A stretch of 64,000 nucleotides of DNA from Novosphingobium arvoryzae (GTDB lineage Bacteria; Pseudomonadota; Alphaproteobacteria; Sphingomonadales; Sphingomonadaceae), in contig NZ_BMZD01000002.1 of the NCBI RefSeq assembly GCF_014652615.1, forward strand, positions 1 to 64,000. The letters are read 5' to 3'. The position numbers were made by a program, and so were the translations under genes. Below, one piece after another: positions 28,511-37,514 of this stretch; within the stretch, counting starts at the first letter, position 1; every line of letters begins with the position of its first letter. Below the pieces are notes generated by a model. That model saw only the letters and a program-made list of their open reading frames with translations, was not told where the DNA came from and made no database searches.

Positions 28511-30298
28511 ATGGCAGCCGCACCGATCCTCAGCTGGGAAGGCCTCAGCCTGCAACAAGGCAATGGCTGGCTCTTCCGCGACCTCGACATTCATGTCGGC
28601 CCGCGCGACCGGCTGGCGCTGATCGGACGTAACGGCGCGGGCAAGACCACGCTGCTGAAGCTGCTGGCCGGCAGCATCGATGCCGACAAGGGCAAGCGCT
28701 CGGTCCAGCCGGGCACGCGGATCGTGGTGCTGGAGCAGGACCCGTTCTTCACCGGTTTCGCCACGCTGATGGACTTTGCCCTGCACGGCCCGGACGCCCC
28801 GCCCCGGCACGAGGTCGAGGCGATTGCCGGGCAACTGGGCATCGACATGAGCCGCGCGGCGGACAGCGCCAGTGGCGGGGAACGCCGCCGCGCCGCCCTT
28901 GCCCGCGCGCTGGCGTCGGAACCGGACCTGCTGCTGCTGGATGAACCGACCAACCACCTGGACCTCGCCGCGATCGACTGGCTGGAAGCATGGCTGAGCC
29001 GCTATAACGGCGCGTTCGTGGTGATCAGCCACGACCGTACTTTCCTGACCCGGCTGACCAAGGCGACGCTGTGGCTGGATCGCGGGTCGATCCGCCGCAA
29101 GGAAGTGGGCTTTGGCGGGTATGAGGCCTGGATGGAACAGGTCTATGCCGAAGAGGCCCGCGCCGCCGAAAAGCTGGACGCCAAGCTGAAGATCGAGGCG
29201 CACTGGCTGGAACGCGGCGTCACCGCGCGGCGCAAGCGCAACCAGGGCCGCCTTGAAAAGCTGTGGGAAATGCGCGCCCAGCGGGCCGCGATGCTATCCC
29301 CGCAAGGCACGGCCAAGCTGGGGCTGGCGGTGGACGATGCCAAGTCCAAGGCCGTGATCGTGGCCGACAAGGTCTGCAAGAACTTCGGCGATCGCCCGAT
29401 CATCAAGGACTTTACGCTGCGGATCACACGCGGGGACCGGATCGGGATCGTCGGGTCGAACGGCGCGGGCAAGACCACGCTGCTGAAGCTGCTGACCGGC
29501 GAACTCGCGCCCGACAGCGGCACCGTGACGCTGGCAAAGACCCTTCAAGGGGTGCTGATCGACCAGCAACGCAGCCTGATGTCGCCCGAGAAACGCGTCC
29601 GCGACGTGCTGGCCGAAGGGGGCGACTGGATCGACGTGCGCGGGGTGCGCAAGCACATCCAGGGCTACCTGAAGGACTTCCTGTTCGACCCCGGCCTGGT
29701 CGAGGCGCGGGTCGGCACCCTCTCCGGCGGAGAGCGTTCGCGCCTGCTGCTGGCGCGCGAATTTGCGCGGCTGTCCAACCTGCTGGTGCTGGACGAGCCG
29801 ACCAACGACCTCGACCTCGAAACGCTGGACCTGTTGCAGGAAGTGATCGCCGATTATGACGGCACCGTCCTGATCGTCAGCCACGACCGCGACTTCCTGG
29901 ACCGGACCGTCACGATCACGCTGGGGCTGGACGGATCGGGCAAGGTCGATGTCGTCGCGGGCGGCTATGCCGACTGGGAAAAGCAGCGCCAGCAGCGCAC
30001 TGTTTCGGGCAAGCCCAAGGCTGCGTCCGCGCCTTCCGCGCCGCCGCCCCCTCCCCCGCCACCGCGCAAGGGCAAGCTCTCCTACAAGGACCAGCGCGAT
30101 TACGATCTGCTGCCCGGCCGGATCGAGGAGCTGCTGGCGCAAATCGCGCGCGACGAGGCCGCACTGGCCGACCCCGCGCTCTACACCCGCGACCCGGCGA
30201 AGTTCGCCGCGCTGACCAAGGCCATCGAAGCCGCCCGCGCAGAAAAGGACGCGGCGGAAGAACGCTGGCTGGAACTGGCCGAGCAGGTCGAGGGCTAA
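28511..30298 (+). CDS. uup: ABC-F ATPase, Uup-like
   Basis: Two ABC cassettes without membrane segments. Walker A motifs are GRNGAGKTT near 40 and GSNGAGKTT near 315. Signatures are SGGERRRAAL and LSGGERSRLLL, and the Walker B regions 'LLLDEPTNHLDL' and 'LVLDEPTNDLDL' carry the ABC-F Asn. A Pro-rich linker leads to a C-terminal coiled coil, as in Uup. Such proteins act on ribosomes or branched DNA. The start at 28499 is possible; ATG 28511 looks better. Confidence 0.92.
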   Translation: MAAAPILSWEGLSLQQGNGWLFRDLDIHVGPRDRLALIGRNGAGKTTLLKLLAGSIDADKGKRSVQPGTRIVVLEQDPFFTGFATLMDFALHGPDAPPRHEVEAIAGQLGIDMSRAADSASGGERRRAALARALASEPDLLLLDEPTNHLDLAAIDWLEAWLSRYNGAFVVISHDRTFLTRLTKATLWLDRGSIRRKEVGFGGYEAWMEQVYAEEARAAEKLDAKLKIEAHWLERGVTARRKRNQGRLEKLWEMRAQRAAMLSPQGTAKLGLAVDDAKSKAVIVADKVCKNFGDRPIIKDFTLRITRGDRIGIVGSNGAGKTTLLKLLTGELAPDSGTVTLAKTLQGVLIDQQRSLMSPEKRVRDVLAEGGDWIDVRGVRKHIQGYLKDFLFDPGLVEARVGTLSGGERSRLLLAREFARLSNLLVLDEPTNDLDLETLDLLQEVIADYDGTVLIVSHDRDFLDRTVTITLGLDGSGKVDVVAGGYADWEKQRQQRTVSGKPKAASAPSAPPPPPPPPRKGKLSYKDQRDYDLLPGRIEELLAQIARDEAALADPALYTRDPAKFAALTKAIEAARAEKDAAEERWLELAEQVEG

Positions 30299-30302
30299 TC
30301 GC

Positions 30303-30773
30303 TCAACCGATCCGGTAAAACCCGGCAACCCGGTCCAGCGCCAGTTTCAGCACCAGCTTGCCGCTGCGCACCGGCCAGGCCAGCGCGCGTTCGGCATCGG
30401 GCAGGGTTTCGCCCGCGCAGACCACGCGCCACAGCACGTCGGACAAGCCCGGCCCCGCCGCCGCGATGGCGCCGTCAAACCGCTGGCGGGCGGCGAGCTG
30501 GCGTTCGCCGGGGTTCAGGCCGCGTTCGCCCGTGCCGGTGATGCGCACCGCATCCCAGCGCATCGTCACCCCGGCGGACAGTTGCGCCCGTTCCCAGTCG
30601 CGGCGCAGTGCATCACCCGCGGCGAATTGCGCGTCGGACAAGTGGCCGCGCGCGTGGAGCCAGCCGAGCGGGCTTTCGGCCATGTTCACGGTCACGCTGC
30701 GGCGTCCAGCGCGCGGGGCGGTGCGCAGCGGGCCGCTGTCGGCCAGTTCCACTTCCTTCAGGATACGCGTCAT
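30303..30773 (-). CDS. DUF6456-like protein (156 aa)
   Basis: It is Ala/Arg/Glu-rich, with 'ESPLGWLHARGHLSDAQFAAGDALRRDWERAQLSAGVTMRWD' near the middle and 'VLWRVVCAGETLPDAER' later, the pattern of an alphaproteobacterial family known as DUF6456 that often accompanies transcriptional regulators. It diverges from the XRE-family gene at 30872. ATG 30773 is preferred over 30806. Confidence 0.7.
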   Translation of the reverse strand: MTRILKEVELADSGPLRTAPRAGRRSVTVNMAESPLGWLHARGHLSDAQFAAGDALRRDWERAQLSAGVTMRWDAVRITGTGERGLNPGERQLAARQRFDGAIAAAGPGLSDVLWRVVCAGETLPDAERALAWPVRSGKLVLKLALDRVAGFYRIG

Positions 30774-30838
30774 GCAGGGTCCCTTTGCATCGTTCGAGTC
30801 GCGCAAAGACTTGCCAAAACGGCGTTATTGTAGGAAAG

Positions 30839-30861
30839 CTTTAAAACCATTCTGGTTAAAG
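30839..30861. promoter_or_regulatory. operator-like dyad before the XRE regulator
   Basis: CTTTAAAACC (30839-30848) and GGTTAAAG (30854-30861) form an imperfect dyad 10 bp before the regulator's ATG, a likely autoregulatory site in the divergent 98-bp gap. Confidence 0.35.
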
Positions 30862-30871
30862 GGCGTCCGCC

Positions 30872-31444
30872 ATGATCAACCGTATCCGTGACATTCGCAA
30901 GGCGAAGAACCTGACGCTGGCCGACGTCGCCGCGCGCTGCACGCCCCCCACCACCGCGCAGACCATCGGGCGGCTGGAAACCGGGATGCGGCAATTGTCG
31001 CTCACCTGGATGAACCGCATTGCCGCCGCGCTGGAAGTGGAACCGGAACTGCTGGTCCGCACCAGCCATGACGGTACCCCGCGCTTCATCGCCCGGATGA
31101 CCGAGGCCGGGGCCGAGCCGCTGACCGAACCGCGCGACGCGGTCCTGCCGACCGCGCTTGGAGGCGACGGGGCGCTGGTGGTGCTGGCGGTAGAGGCCAG
31201 CGCCGGGGAATACCGCGCCGGGGATCAGGTCTGGCTGCGGCAGGTCGGGCCGGAAGGCTTTGGCAGGCTGCTCAACCGCGATGTGCTCGCCCCGCGCGCG
31301 GGCGGGCGCTTTGCCTTTGGCCGCATGATCGACCGGGATGGCACGCGCATCGCGCTGTTGCCGCCGGGGCAAGGGACGCGGCAAGTGGTGATCGACCATC
31401 CGGCATGGCTGGCCGGCGCGGACATGCTGGTGCGCAAGCTGTGA
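30872..31444 (+). CDS. XRE-family transcriptional regulator (190 aa)
   Basis: Residues 1-60 form a Cro/C1-type helix-turn-helix (LTLADVAARC ... TAQTIGRLETGMRQLSLTWMNRIAAAL). The C-terminal 100 residues are strand-rich with 'GDQVWLRQVGPEGFGRLLNRDVL' and resemble the S24/LexA-like fold, but I see no Ser-Lys dyad. Its stop overlaps the GTG start of the glycosyltransferase (GTGA), so both are on one mRNA. Confidence 0.85.
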   Translation: MINRIRDIRKAKNLTLADVAARCTPPTTAQTIGRLETGMRQLSLTWMNRIAAALEVEPELLVRTSHDGTPRFIARMTEAGAEPLTEPRDAVLPTALGGDGALVVLAVEASAGEYRAGDQVWLRQVGPEGFGRLLNRDVLAPRAGGRFAFGRMIDRDGTRIALLPPGQGTRQVVIDHPAWLAGADMLVRKL

Positions 31445-32640
31445 GTCGTCCGCTGCGGGTGCTGTCGCTCAGCACGCTTTACCCCAATGACCACACCCCC
31501 AATTTCGGCGTGTTCGTGGAACGCCAGATGCAGGCCGTGGCGGCGCGCGGTGACGTGCAGCTGACGCTGATCAACCCGATCGGCCTGCCGCCCTTCCCGC
31601 TCTCGCTCCATCCGCGCTACCGCGCCCTTCGCGGCGTGGCGGCAGTAGAGCAGCGCGGCGGTGTGCCGGTGCTGCGCCCGCGGTTCACCCTGTTGCCGGG
31701 GATCGGCGGGCGCTTCAACGCCAGTGCGATTGCCCGCGCGGTCCTGCCCCTCGCGCGCCAGCTTCACGCCGATGCACCGTTAGATCTGGTCGATGCGCAG
31801 TTCTTCTATCCCGATGGCCCGGCAGCGGTACGGATCGGCAAGGCGCTGAACCTGCCGACCTCGATCAAGGCGCGCGGGGCGGACATTCACCACTGGGGCC
31901 ATGCCCCCGGCACGGCGCGGCAAGTGCGTGAGGCAGGACTGGCCGCGACCGGATTGCTCGCCGTGGCAGGCGGGATCGCGGACGACATGGCCGCGCTGGG
32001 CATTCCGCGCGACAAGATCACGATCCACCGCACCGGGCTGGACCGCAGCGTGTTCCGCCCGCTGGACAGGGCCGAGGCGCGTGCGCGACTGAACCTGCCG
32101 GCCCATGCGCCGCTGCTGGCCACGGTCGGCGCACTGATCCCGCGCAAGGGGCAGACCTATGCCATCGAGGCGCTGGCGCAGCTGCCGGATGCGCACCTGC
32201 TGCTGGCCGGAGCCGGGGCGGACGAGGCCGCCTTACGCGCCCGCGCCGCCGCGCTGGGCCTGGCGGAGCGGGTCCATTTCCTCGGCGCGGTGCCGCATGG
32301 CGAATTGCCGTGGGTGCTTTCCGCCGCCGATGTGTTCGTGCTGCCCACCGCCAGCGAAGGCCTGGCCAATGCCTGGGTCGAGGCGCTGGCCTGCGGCACG
32401 CCGGTCGTCACCACGCCGATCCCCGGCGCGCAGGAGCTGCTGACCGATCCGGCCTGGGGCCGCATGACGGCGCGCGATGGCAACGCGATTGCCGCCGCCG
32501 TGCGGGACTTGCTGACCGTGCCCCCGGCCCGGGCCGAGGTGCTGCGCGGCGCAGCCCCGTTCAGTTGGGAAGCCAACGCCGCCGCACTGGTGGAACACTG
32601 GCGGCGGTTGGTCTCTGCGCCGCTGTCCGAACAGCACTGA
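31441..32640 (+). CDS. GT4-family glycosyltransferase
   Basis: A 399-residue GT-B enzyme started at GTG 31441. The N-terminal domain has 'VLSLSTLYPNDHTPNFGVFVERQ'. The C-terminal domain has 'TVGALIPRKGQTYAIEAL', 'GAVPHGELPWVLSAADVFVLPTASEGLANAWVEALACGTPVV' with the Glu pair of family 4. The likely role is sugar transfer to an envelope polysaccharide, with donor and acceptor unknown. It is translationally coupled to the upstream regulator. Confidence 0.9.
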   Translation: MSRPLRVLSLSTLYPNDHTPNFGVFVERQMQAVAARGDVQLTLINPIGLPPFPLSLHPRYRALRGVAAVEQRGGVPVLRPRFTLLPGIGGRFNASAIARAVLPLARQLHADAPLDLVDAQFFYPDGPAAVRIGKALNLPTSIKARGADIHHWGHAPGTARQVREAGLAATGLLAVAGGIADDMAALGIPRDKITIHRTGLDRSVFRPLDRAEARARLNLPAHAPLLATVGALIPRKGQTYAIEALAQLPDAHLLLAGAGADEAALRARAAALGLAERVHFLGAVPHGELPWVLSAADVFVLPTASEGLANAWVEALACGTPVVTTPIPGAQELLTDPAWGRMTARDGNAIAAAVRDLLTVPPARAEVLRGAAPFSWEANAAALVEHWRRLVSAPLSEQH

Positions 32641-32695
32641 ACCAGACCACACCGCCGGCTGCGGCGATGTGGTCTGGTCACCTGATGCTGACGGC

Positions 32696-33478
32696 TTAGC
32701 GCGGGGCCATGCGGATGGCGCCGTCCAGGCGGATCGCCTGGCCGTTGAAATAGCTGTTGCGCACCAGCTCCATCGCCAGGCTGGCATATTCTTCCGGCTT
32801 GCCGAGGCGCTTGGGGAACGGCACCGACGCGTTGAGGCCGTCCAGCACTTTTTCCGGCAGGCGGCCAAGCAACGGCGTGCCGAAAATGCCCGGCATGATC
32901 GAATTCACGCGGATGCCCAGGTCCATCAGATCGCGCGCCATCGGCAGGACCAGCCCGTTCACGCCCGCCTTCAGCGAGCCATAGGCGACCTGCCCGATCT
33001 GCGCGTCCTGCGCCGCCACCGATGCGGTCAGGGTGATGCAGCCGCGCTCGCCATCTTCCAGCGGCTCAAGGCTGGCCATGCCCAGCGCGGAAAGCGACGC
33101 CACGCGATAGCTGGCGATCAGGATGCCTTGCGCGGCGAACTCGTAATCCTCGGTCGAGAAGCGGACGAACTCGCCCGTTTCCTTGTTGCGGCCCACGGTC
33201 TTGCCCTTGCGGTTGGCCATGGCGCAGTGCACCAGGATGCGCTCCTGACCGTGCGCCGCGCGCGCCTTGGCAAAGCCGGCGACGACCGAATCCTCGCTCA
33301 TGATATCGACCTTGCAGAACAGCCCGCCGATGGCCTTGGCCACTTCGCTGCCCAGTTCCTCGTTGAGGTCGAAGATCGCGACCTTCACGCCGGCTGCCGC
33401 GAGCGCCTCGGCCGTCGCGCGGCCCAGCCCGGATGCCCCGCCGGTGACGACGGCGGCCGTGGTGTTGTCGATCTTCAT
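32696..33478 (-). CDS. short-chain dehydrogenase, 3-hydroxyacyl-CoA dehydrogenase type 2-like
   Basis: A 260-residue SDR. The cofactor motif is TGGASGLGRA and the acidic residue in 'VAIFDLNEE' favours NAD. Catalytic Ser is in 'LTASVAAQDAQIGQ', with Tyr and Lys in 'YGSLKAG'. Length and motifs match the HSD10-like group that works in fatty-acid beta-oxidation. The thiolase just upstream on the same strand supports this. ATG 33478 is preferred; the open frame runs 38 codons longer. Confidence 0.88.
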   Translation of the reverse strand: MKIDNTTAAVVTGGASGLGRATAEALAAAGVKVAIFDLNEELGSEVAKAIGGLFCKVDIMSEDSVVAGFAKARAAHGQERILVHCAMANRKGKTVGRNKETGEFVRFSTEDYEFAAQGILIASYRVASLSALGMASLEPLEDGERGCITLTASVAAQDAQIGQVAYGSLKAGVNGLVLPMARDLMDLGIRVNSIMPGIFGTPLLGRLPEKVLDGLNASVPFPKRLGKPEEYASLAMELVRNSYFNGQAIRLDGAIRMAPR

Positions 33479-33543
33479 GTCGTTCAGTCCTCTCTTCGCG
33501 CTCAGCCGATCATGCCGGCGAGTGGCTGGTTGATGATTTCGGT

Positions 33544-34797
33544 TCAGATTCGTTCGATGATGATGGCCGGGGCCATTCCGCCCGCCGCGCACATGGTGAT
33601 CAGGCCATAGCGCCCGCCCGCCCGCTCCAGTTCATCCAGCGCCGTGCCGATCAGCATCGATCCGGTCGCGCCGATGGGATGGCCCAACGCAATCGAGCCG
33701 CCGTTGATGTTCACCTTGCTGCGGTCAAGGTCCAGGTCCCGCTGGAACTTCTCCGCGACGACCGCGAACGCTTCGTTGATTTCCCAGACGTCGATATCGT
33801 CCTTGGTCAGCCCGGCCTTGGCCAGCGCCTTTTTCGCCGCCGGAACCGGGGCGTTCAGCATCAGGGTCGGGCAATCGCCCTGGTTGACGCAGGTCACCAC
33901 CCGTGCGCGCGGCTTCCAGCCGTTGCGGGCCACCGCATCGGCGGACGCCAGCAGGATCGCCGCCGCGCCATCGACCACGCCCGACGAATTGCCCGCATGG
34001 TGGATTGGTTCCCATTCGAGGCCGGGATACTTGCGCTGGATCGCCTCGGCAAACGTCTCGCCGCCTTCGACAATCGGCGAATGCATGATGCCGCCGAATG
34101 CCGGGCGCAGCGCCGCCAGCCCTTCGGCCGTGGTCTGCGGGCGCGGGTATTCGTCATGGTCCAGCGCCAGCGTGCCATCCTCGTGATAGACCGGCACCAG
34201 GCTGCGGGCGAAGCGCCCCTCCTGAATGGCCATGTCTGCGCGGCGCTGGCTTTCCAGCCCCAGCGCGTCGACATCGGCGCGGGTGATCCCCTCCAGCGCG
34301 GCAATCGCATCGGCGCAGACGCCCTGGTTGGACTGCGGATGCAGCGCATGCAGCGCCGGATTACCCATGTCACGCCCCATCCGGGGCAGGCCGCCGGCGG
34401 CCTCCATCGCGGTCAGGTGATCGCGGTAGGACATCATTTCCACCCCGCCCGCGATGATGATGTCTTCCAGGCCAGAGCCGATCTGCGCCGTCGCCAGCCC
34501 GACAGTCGTGATGCCGCCGCCGCAGAACCGGTCCAGCGTCATGCCCGACACCACCGGATCGAACCCGGCCAGCAGCGCCGACATCCGCCCGATATCCCCC
34601 GCCTGCTTGCCGCGCTGGGCCGAGGTAGAGAAGATCACGTCATCGATGGTCGCGGTATCGATGGCATTGCGCTCCGCCAGCGCCTTCAGCACGGTCGCGC
34701 CCAGGTGCTGGGGGTGCAGCTGGGTCAGCGCGCCCTTCTGCCACTTCCCGCCCCCGCGCGGCGTGCGCACGGCATCGATAATGAAAGCGTCCTGCAT
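33544..34797 (-). CDS. acetyl-CoA acyltransferase (thiolase)
   Basis: A 417-residue thiolase that cleaves or condenses 3-oxoacyl-CoA. The nucleophilic Cys is in 'LDRFCGGGITTV'. The C-terminal motifs are 'NINGGSIALGHPIGATG' (active-site His) and 'MCAAGGMAPA' (second Cys). It forms a short beta-oxidation operon with the SDR 65 bp downstream. It is the last backbone gene before the composite mobile region. Confidence 0.92.
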   Translation of the reverse strand: MQDAFIIDAVRTPRGGGKWQKGALTQLHPQHLGATVLKALAERNAIDTATIDDVIFSTSAQRGKQAGDIGRMSALLAGFDPVVSGMTLDRFCGGGITTVGLATAQIGSGLEDIIIAGGVEMMSYRDHLTAMEAAGGLPRMGRDMGNPALHALHPQSNQGVCADAIAALEGITRADVDALGLESQRRADMAIQEGRFARSLVPVYHEDGTLALDHDEYPRPQTTAEGLAALRPAFGGIMHSPIVEGGETFAEAIQRKYPGLEWEPIHHAGNSSGVVDGAAAILLASADAVARNGWKPRARVVTCVNQGDCPTLMLNAPVPAAKKALAKAGLTKDDIDVWEINEAFAVVAEKFQRDLDLDRSKVNINGGSIALGHPIGATGSMLIGTALDELERAGGRYGLITMCAAGGMAPAIIIERI

Positions 34798-34951
34798 CCT
34801 CTGGTTCCCGGCTTCTGGTTAAACGGTGTGGGTTAACCGGCGCACCCTTGTCCGGTCCGGCCCGCACCGCAAGTCAGAAAGCGCACGAAAAGCAACGGCC
34901 AGACCAAGAGTGCCAGCGCCTGGGCCAATTCGCTTGTTTGTTCGGGAAAAG

Positions 34952-35303
34952 TGGTAGCGGAGGAGGGACTCGAACCCCCGACACGCGGATTATGATGCTA
35001 ATGCTGGTCAAAAGCTGCTTTCATTTTCAATGACTTGCCCGACACATTTTCACACCGTGCGATATGCCGTGTGACTTTATCGTTTAATTTCAGGTGCTTG
35101 ACCGTAAAAAGCGTGCCATATGGTTTGCCGGGCACAAAACAGCGTGGTTTAAGGGCCCTAAAGCAACCAAACGCCCCTGCCCGCTGCTCGACTGCGCTCA
35201 CGCTGCTTTGAACGCAGCAAGGGCGGTTGCAGTGCTGATTTGACGCCATCACGAATGGTCGTTTGACACGACTGATGGCGAAGCTCCTCAATCACGTAGC
35301 TCA
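34952..35303 (+). repeat. left-end repeat of unit A with att core 34952-34996
   Basis: The first 45 bp copy the 3' part of the tRNA-Met gene from CCA to the anticodon loop. The sequence then leaves the tRNA. An arm-like pair (ACCGTGCGATA ... CCGTGTG) begins 56 bp past the core, and the palindrome at 35258-35272 follows. The whole 352 bp is nearly identical to 41481-41833 and similar to 43254-43574. The apparent 97-aa frame inside it is a by-product of the repeat. Confidence 0.9.
35258..35272 (+). repeat. palindromic site 1, GTCGTTTGACACGAC
   Basis: Flanks AATG on the left and TGAT on the right (AATG-first orientation). It lies 15 bp past the stop of the 35288-35737 gene. Confidence 0.9.
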
Positions 35304-35737
35304 CCCCTTGCGATCAGAAGCTCTCTCGCTTCAAACTCATTCTTTTGGGTAAGAACCGGGAAAAGGCCGTAACCGACATATTTGATCAGCCGCTTCGCCA
35401 CACGCAGGTGCTTGTCCACGACTTTACCAGCCTCATGCCGCCAAACCCCATCGTCATTGTCATCGATATCATTAGGGACACCGGTTAATTCGAGCTCTCG
35501 GTATGCTTGGAATGCAGGCTTTTCCTCGATTTTACACAGCCGATAGGCTTCGTAATGGGTGTGGATTGCGCTCAATTCTGGTCTGGCGAAAACAGGGTAT
35601 CGAGCCTTGCTGGCTTTACGGCCTGTAGGGCCATCAGGCGCATATTGTCTTAGAAGCTCGCGCACTTCGAACAAGGTTCTTTCAACGTCCCCAAGCCCCG
35701 TCATTCCTATTGGCACGGTCCACTGGCCATGCCGCAA
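35288..35737 (-). CDS. hypothetical protein (149 aa), unit A
   Basis: A clean frame of intermediate GC with a helical, charged sequence (LSAIHTHYEAYRLCKIEEKPAFQAYRELELTG, then an Asp-rich loop and 'RVAKRLIKYVGYGLFPVL'). No signal peptide or membrane segment. Its last codons (GELRD) lie within the 352-bp end repeat, so its C-terminus may have been created by that repeat. I do not recognise the family. Confidence 0.5.
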   Translation of the reverse strand: MRHGQWTVPIGMTGLGDVERTLFEVRELLRQYAPDGPTGRKASKARYPVFARPELSAIHTHYEAYRLCKIEEKPAFQAYRELELTGVPNDIDDNDDGVWRHEAGKVVDKHLRVAKRLIKYVGYGLFPVLTQKNEFEARELLIARGELRD

Positions 35738-35805
35738 TCGATGCTTTACAAAGACAGCGGTAGGGGCTGGATTTCAGCCCAGAAGCTGAAGATGGGGGAT
35801 TTGGT

Positions 35806-36222
35806 GTGAGCAATCGATGCATTCGCGCTGGAATGGCAGCGTTGACGTTGGCGACGTTTTCCAACCCCATCCTTGCCCATGCGCAAAATGCAGATAGCAA
35901 ACCGACAACGCCAGCTGGCACTGAAAGCGCCTGCGCAATCCATATTGAAAATGATTTTGACATCAAGCGCAGGCTGGACGAGATTGGTTGCACGGCTGGC
36001 GACAGCTTGCTGATCTACAACTACTCGTCGCTGGCAAAATGGGAAGTGGTTCTCCCTGTTCGCGTGGCAGCCGCCATGGTTTGTGACATGAACAAGACTA
36101 TCACGGACATTGGCTCGGTTGGCATGAAGCCCTACCAATCCGTCATATGCACCTATTCCGGCAAGGTTCGCAGGTTCAAATCCAACGATGAAAACCTCAA
36201 AGGCTGGGGGCAGGTTTTCTAA
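35806..36222 (+). CDS. exported hypothetical protein (138 aa)
   Basis: The GTG at 35806 opens a signal peptide (MAALTLATFSNPILAHAQ; ATG 35833 is an alternative start). The mature protein has four Cys residues in two likely pairs and 'GDSLLIYNYSSLAKWEVVLPVRVAAAMVCDMNKTI'. Similar small periplasmic proteins are common island cargo. Function unknown. Confidence 0.55.
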   Translation: MSNRCIRAGMAALTLATFSNPILAHAQNADSKPTTPAGTESACAIHIENDFDIKRRLDEIGCTAGDSLLIYNYSSLAKWEVVLPVRVAAAMVCDMNKTITDIGSVGMKPYQSVICTYSGKVRRFKSNDENLKGWGQVF

Positions 36223-36282
36223 CCTTGGTCATCGGTGGGCAAACTGTCCGGCAAAGTGTGGAAGTTAAGACACCCTGCGATA

Positions 36283-36371
36283 GTCCGGTGAGCACTCTTC
36301 CATTCAGGTCACGCAGCGTTACATCGACGTGAACCCAGACCAGCTCAGCGCGGCGGTGGAGCTGCTCTGAC
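36283..36371 (+). pseudogene. 3' tail of a short tyrosine recombinase (remnant)
   Basis: It encodes HSSIQVTQRYIDVNPDQLSA...-stop, nearly identical at DNA level to the last 26 codons of the 51253-51813 gene, including the catalytic Tyr and the downstream palindrome. The catalytic Arg, His and Arg parts are gone. Confidence 0.85.
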
Positions 36372-36383
36372 CGACGGCGAATG

Positions 36384-36398
36384 GTCGTGTCACACGAC
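36384..36398 (+). repeat. palindromic site 2, GTCGTGTCACACGAC
   Basis: AATG-first orientation. It sits 12 bp after the stop of the recombinase tail, exactly as site 11 does after the intact recombinase. Confidence 0.9.
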
Positions 36399-37514
36399 TG
36401 TTTTCAATGTCGTTGGCGAGGCGTGTCCGGCACGATCCTCCACAGCCGCACTGACGATAGTCCTCAACTGCGCCTCGAAAGCATCTGGAAGCGCCATCAA
36501 ATCAATAGTCTTGGCTCTCATCGTGTGACCCTGAACCACCATCACTTCATCAACTGCCTCGCCCACTTGGGGATGCAGAAGGATGCCTTCCGAGCAGAGG
36601 CTTGCCTTGTCATCGAGACGCTCTTGCGTCCGCAGATAAGCATACATTTGATATAGATAGCCACTTTTCAGCATGGCATCACGATAATCTGACTTCGTGA
36701 AGATGCGTGTAAATTTGGTGTCGATGATGATCCTGCGGCCTTGACCGATATGGGTAAGCTCAATGTCCGTCTGCATTCCGGGCAAAATGGCTGCCATGCC
36801 TTGAGACAGGCCTTCGTAAGGCCATTGAATTCGTCGGCCTTGCTTTACGGCCCAGCCCAAGCCCGTCAGCTCTAACCGCAGCGCATTACCGACAGCCCTT
36901 TCGAACAAACGCCTTACAAGATGCTGCTGCTCCTCCGGTTGCGCACCAGACATGCTGCCCGCAGTTTGCGATGGGATCACCGCGTCAAAAACCATGGTCG
37001 CCAATGCGACCATAAACCTATCGGCAGTTTCATTTCTCCCGATCTGATCGACTGCCATCTCGGCACGCGATGGTCGAGAAGCGGACACACCCATCCGACC
37101 AAAATCGCCAGAGGCTGACCGGCATAGGTGGGCAACATCAGCGTTCGCAATTCGGCCAGCCAGATAACTGAGAGCAGCACGAACAAGCCGATTGCGGGGA
37201 GTGTCCATCGTATGCTCATCAAAGGAGCAAGCGATCTGCCCGCGATCCATCAGCTGTCGCGTTTCAGTCGTGAGCAGGTGAATCCTGCCCCGAACACGCG
37301 ACAAGGTTGCCGAACGAACTCTATAACCTCGGCTCAAATTCCGACGCAGACGTTGGGCAACCACTGTGGTCAGCAACCGCCCTAGAAGCTCCGGCAAATC
37401 GCGGGCTTCTTCAACGTCATGATCAAACCGATCCCGTAGCTGGACCATATCGGCTGCATATAGGAAAAGCAGCCATATGTTCCGTAACGGAATTTGTGCG
37501 GCTCCAGACATCAA
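36390..37514 (-). CDS. mcrC: McrC-family restriction subunit
   Basis: A 374-residue PD-(D/E)xK nuclease subunit of McrBC-type restriction of modified DNA. It starts 'IPLRNIWLLFLYAADM', has the long central helical region, and the nuclease site 'TDIELTHIGQGRRIIIDTKF' near residue 280. Its partner McrB GTPase is reduced to a short tail fused to an integrase fragment just upstream (4-bp overlap). The system is therefore probably inactive unless McrB is supplied elsewhere. The 3' end of the gene overlaps palindromic site 2. Confidence 0.8.
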   Translation of the reverse strand: MMSGAAQIPLRNIWLLFLYAADMVQLRDRFDHDVEEARDLPELLGRLLTTVVAQRLRRNLSRGYRVRSATLSRVRGRIHLLTTETRQLMDRGQIACSFDEHTMDTPRNRLVRAALSYLAGRIANADVAHLCRSASGDFGRMGVSASRPSRAEMAVDQIGRNETADRFMVALATMVFDAVIPSQTAGSMSGAQPEEQQHLVRRLFERAVGNALRLELTGLGWAVKQGRRIQWPYEGLSQGMAAILPGMQTDIELTHIGQGRRIIIDTKFTRIFTKSDYRDAMLKSGYLYQMYAYLRTQERLDDKASLCSEGILLHPQVGEAVDEVMVVQGHTMRAKTIDLMALPDAFEAQLRTIVSAAVEDRAGHASPTTLKTVV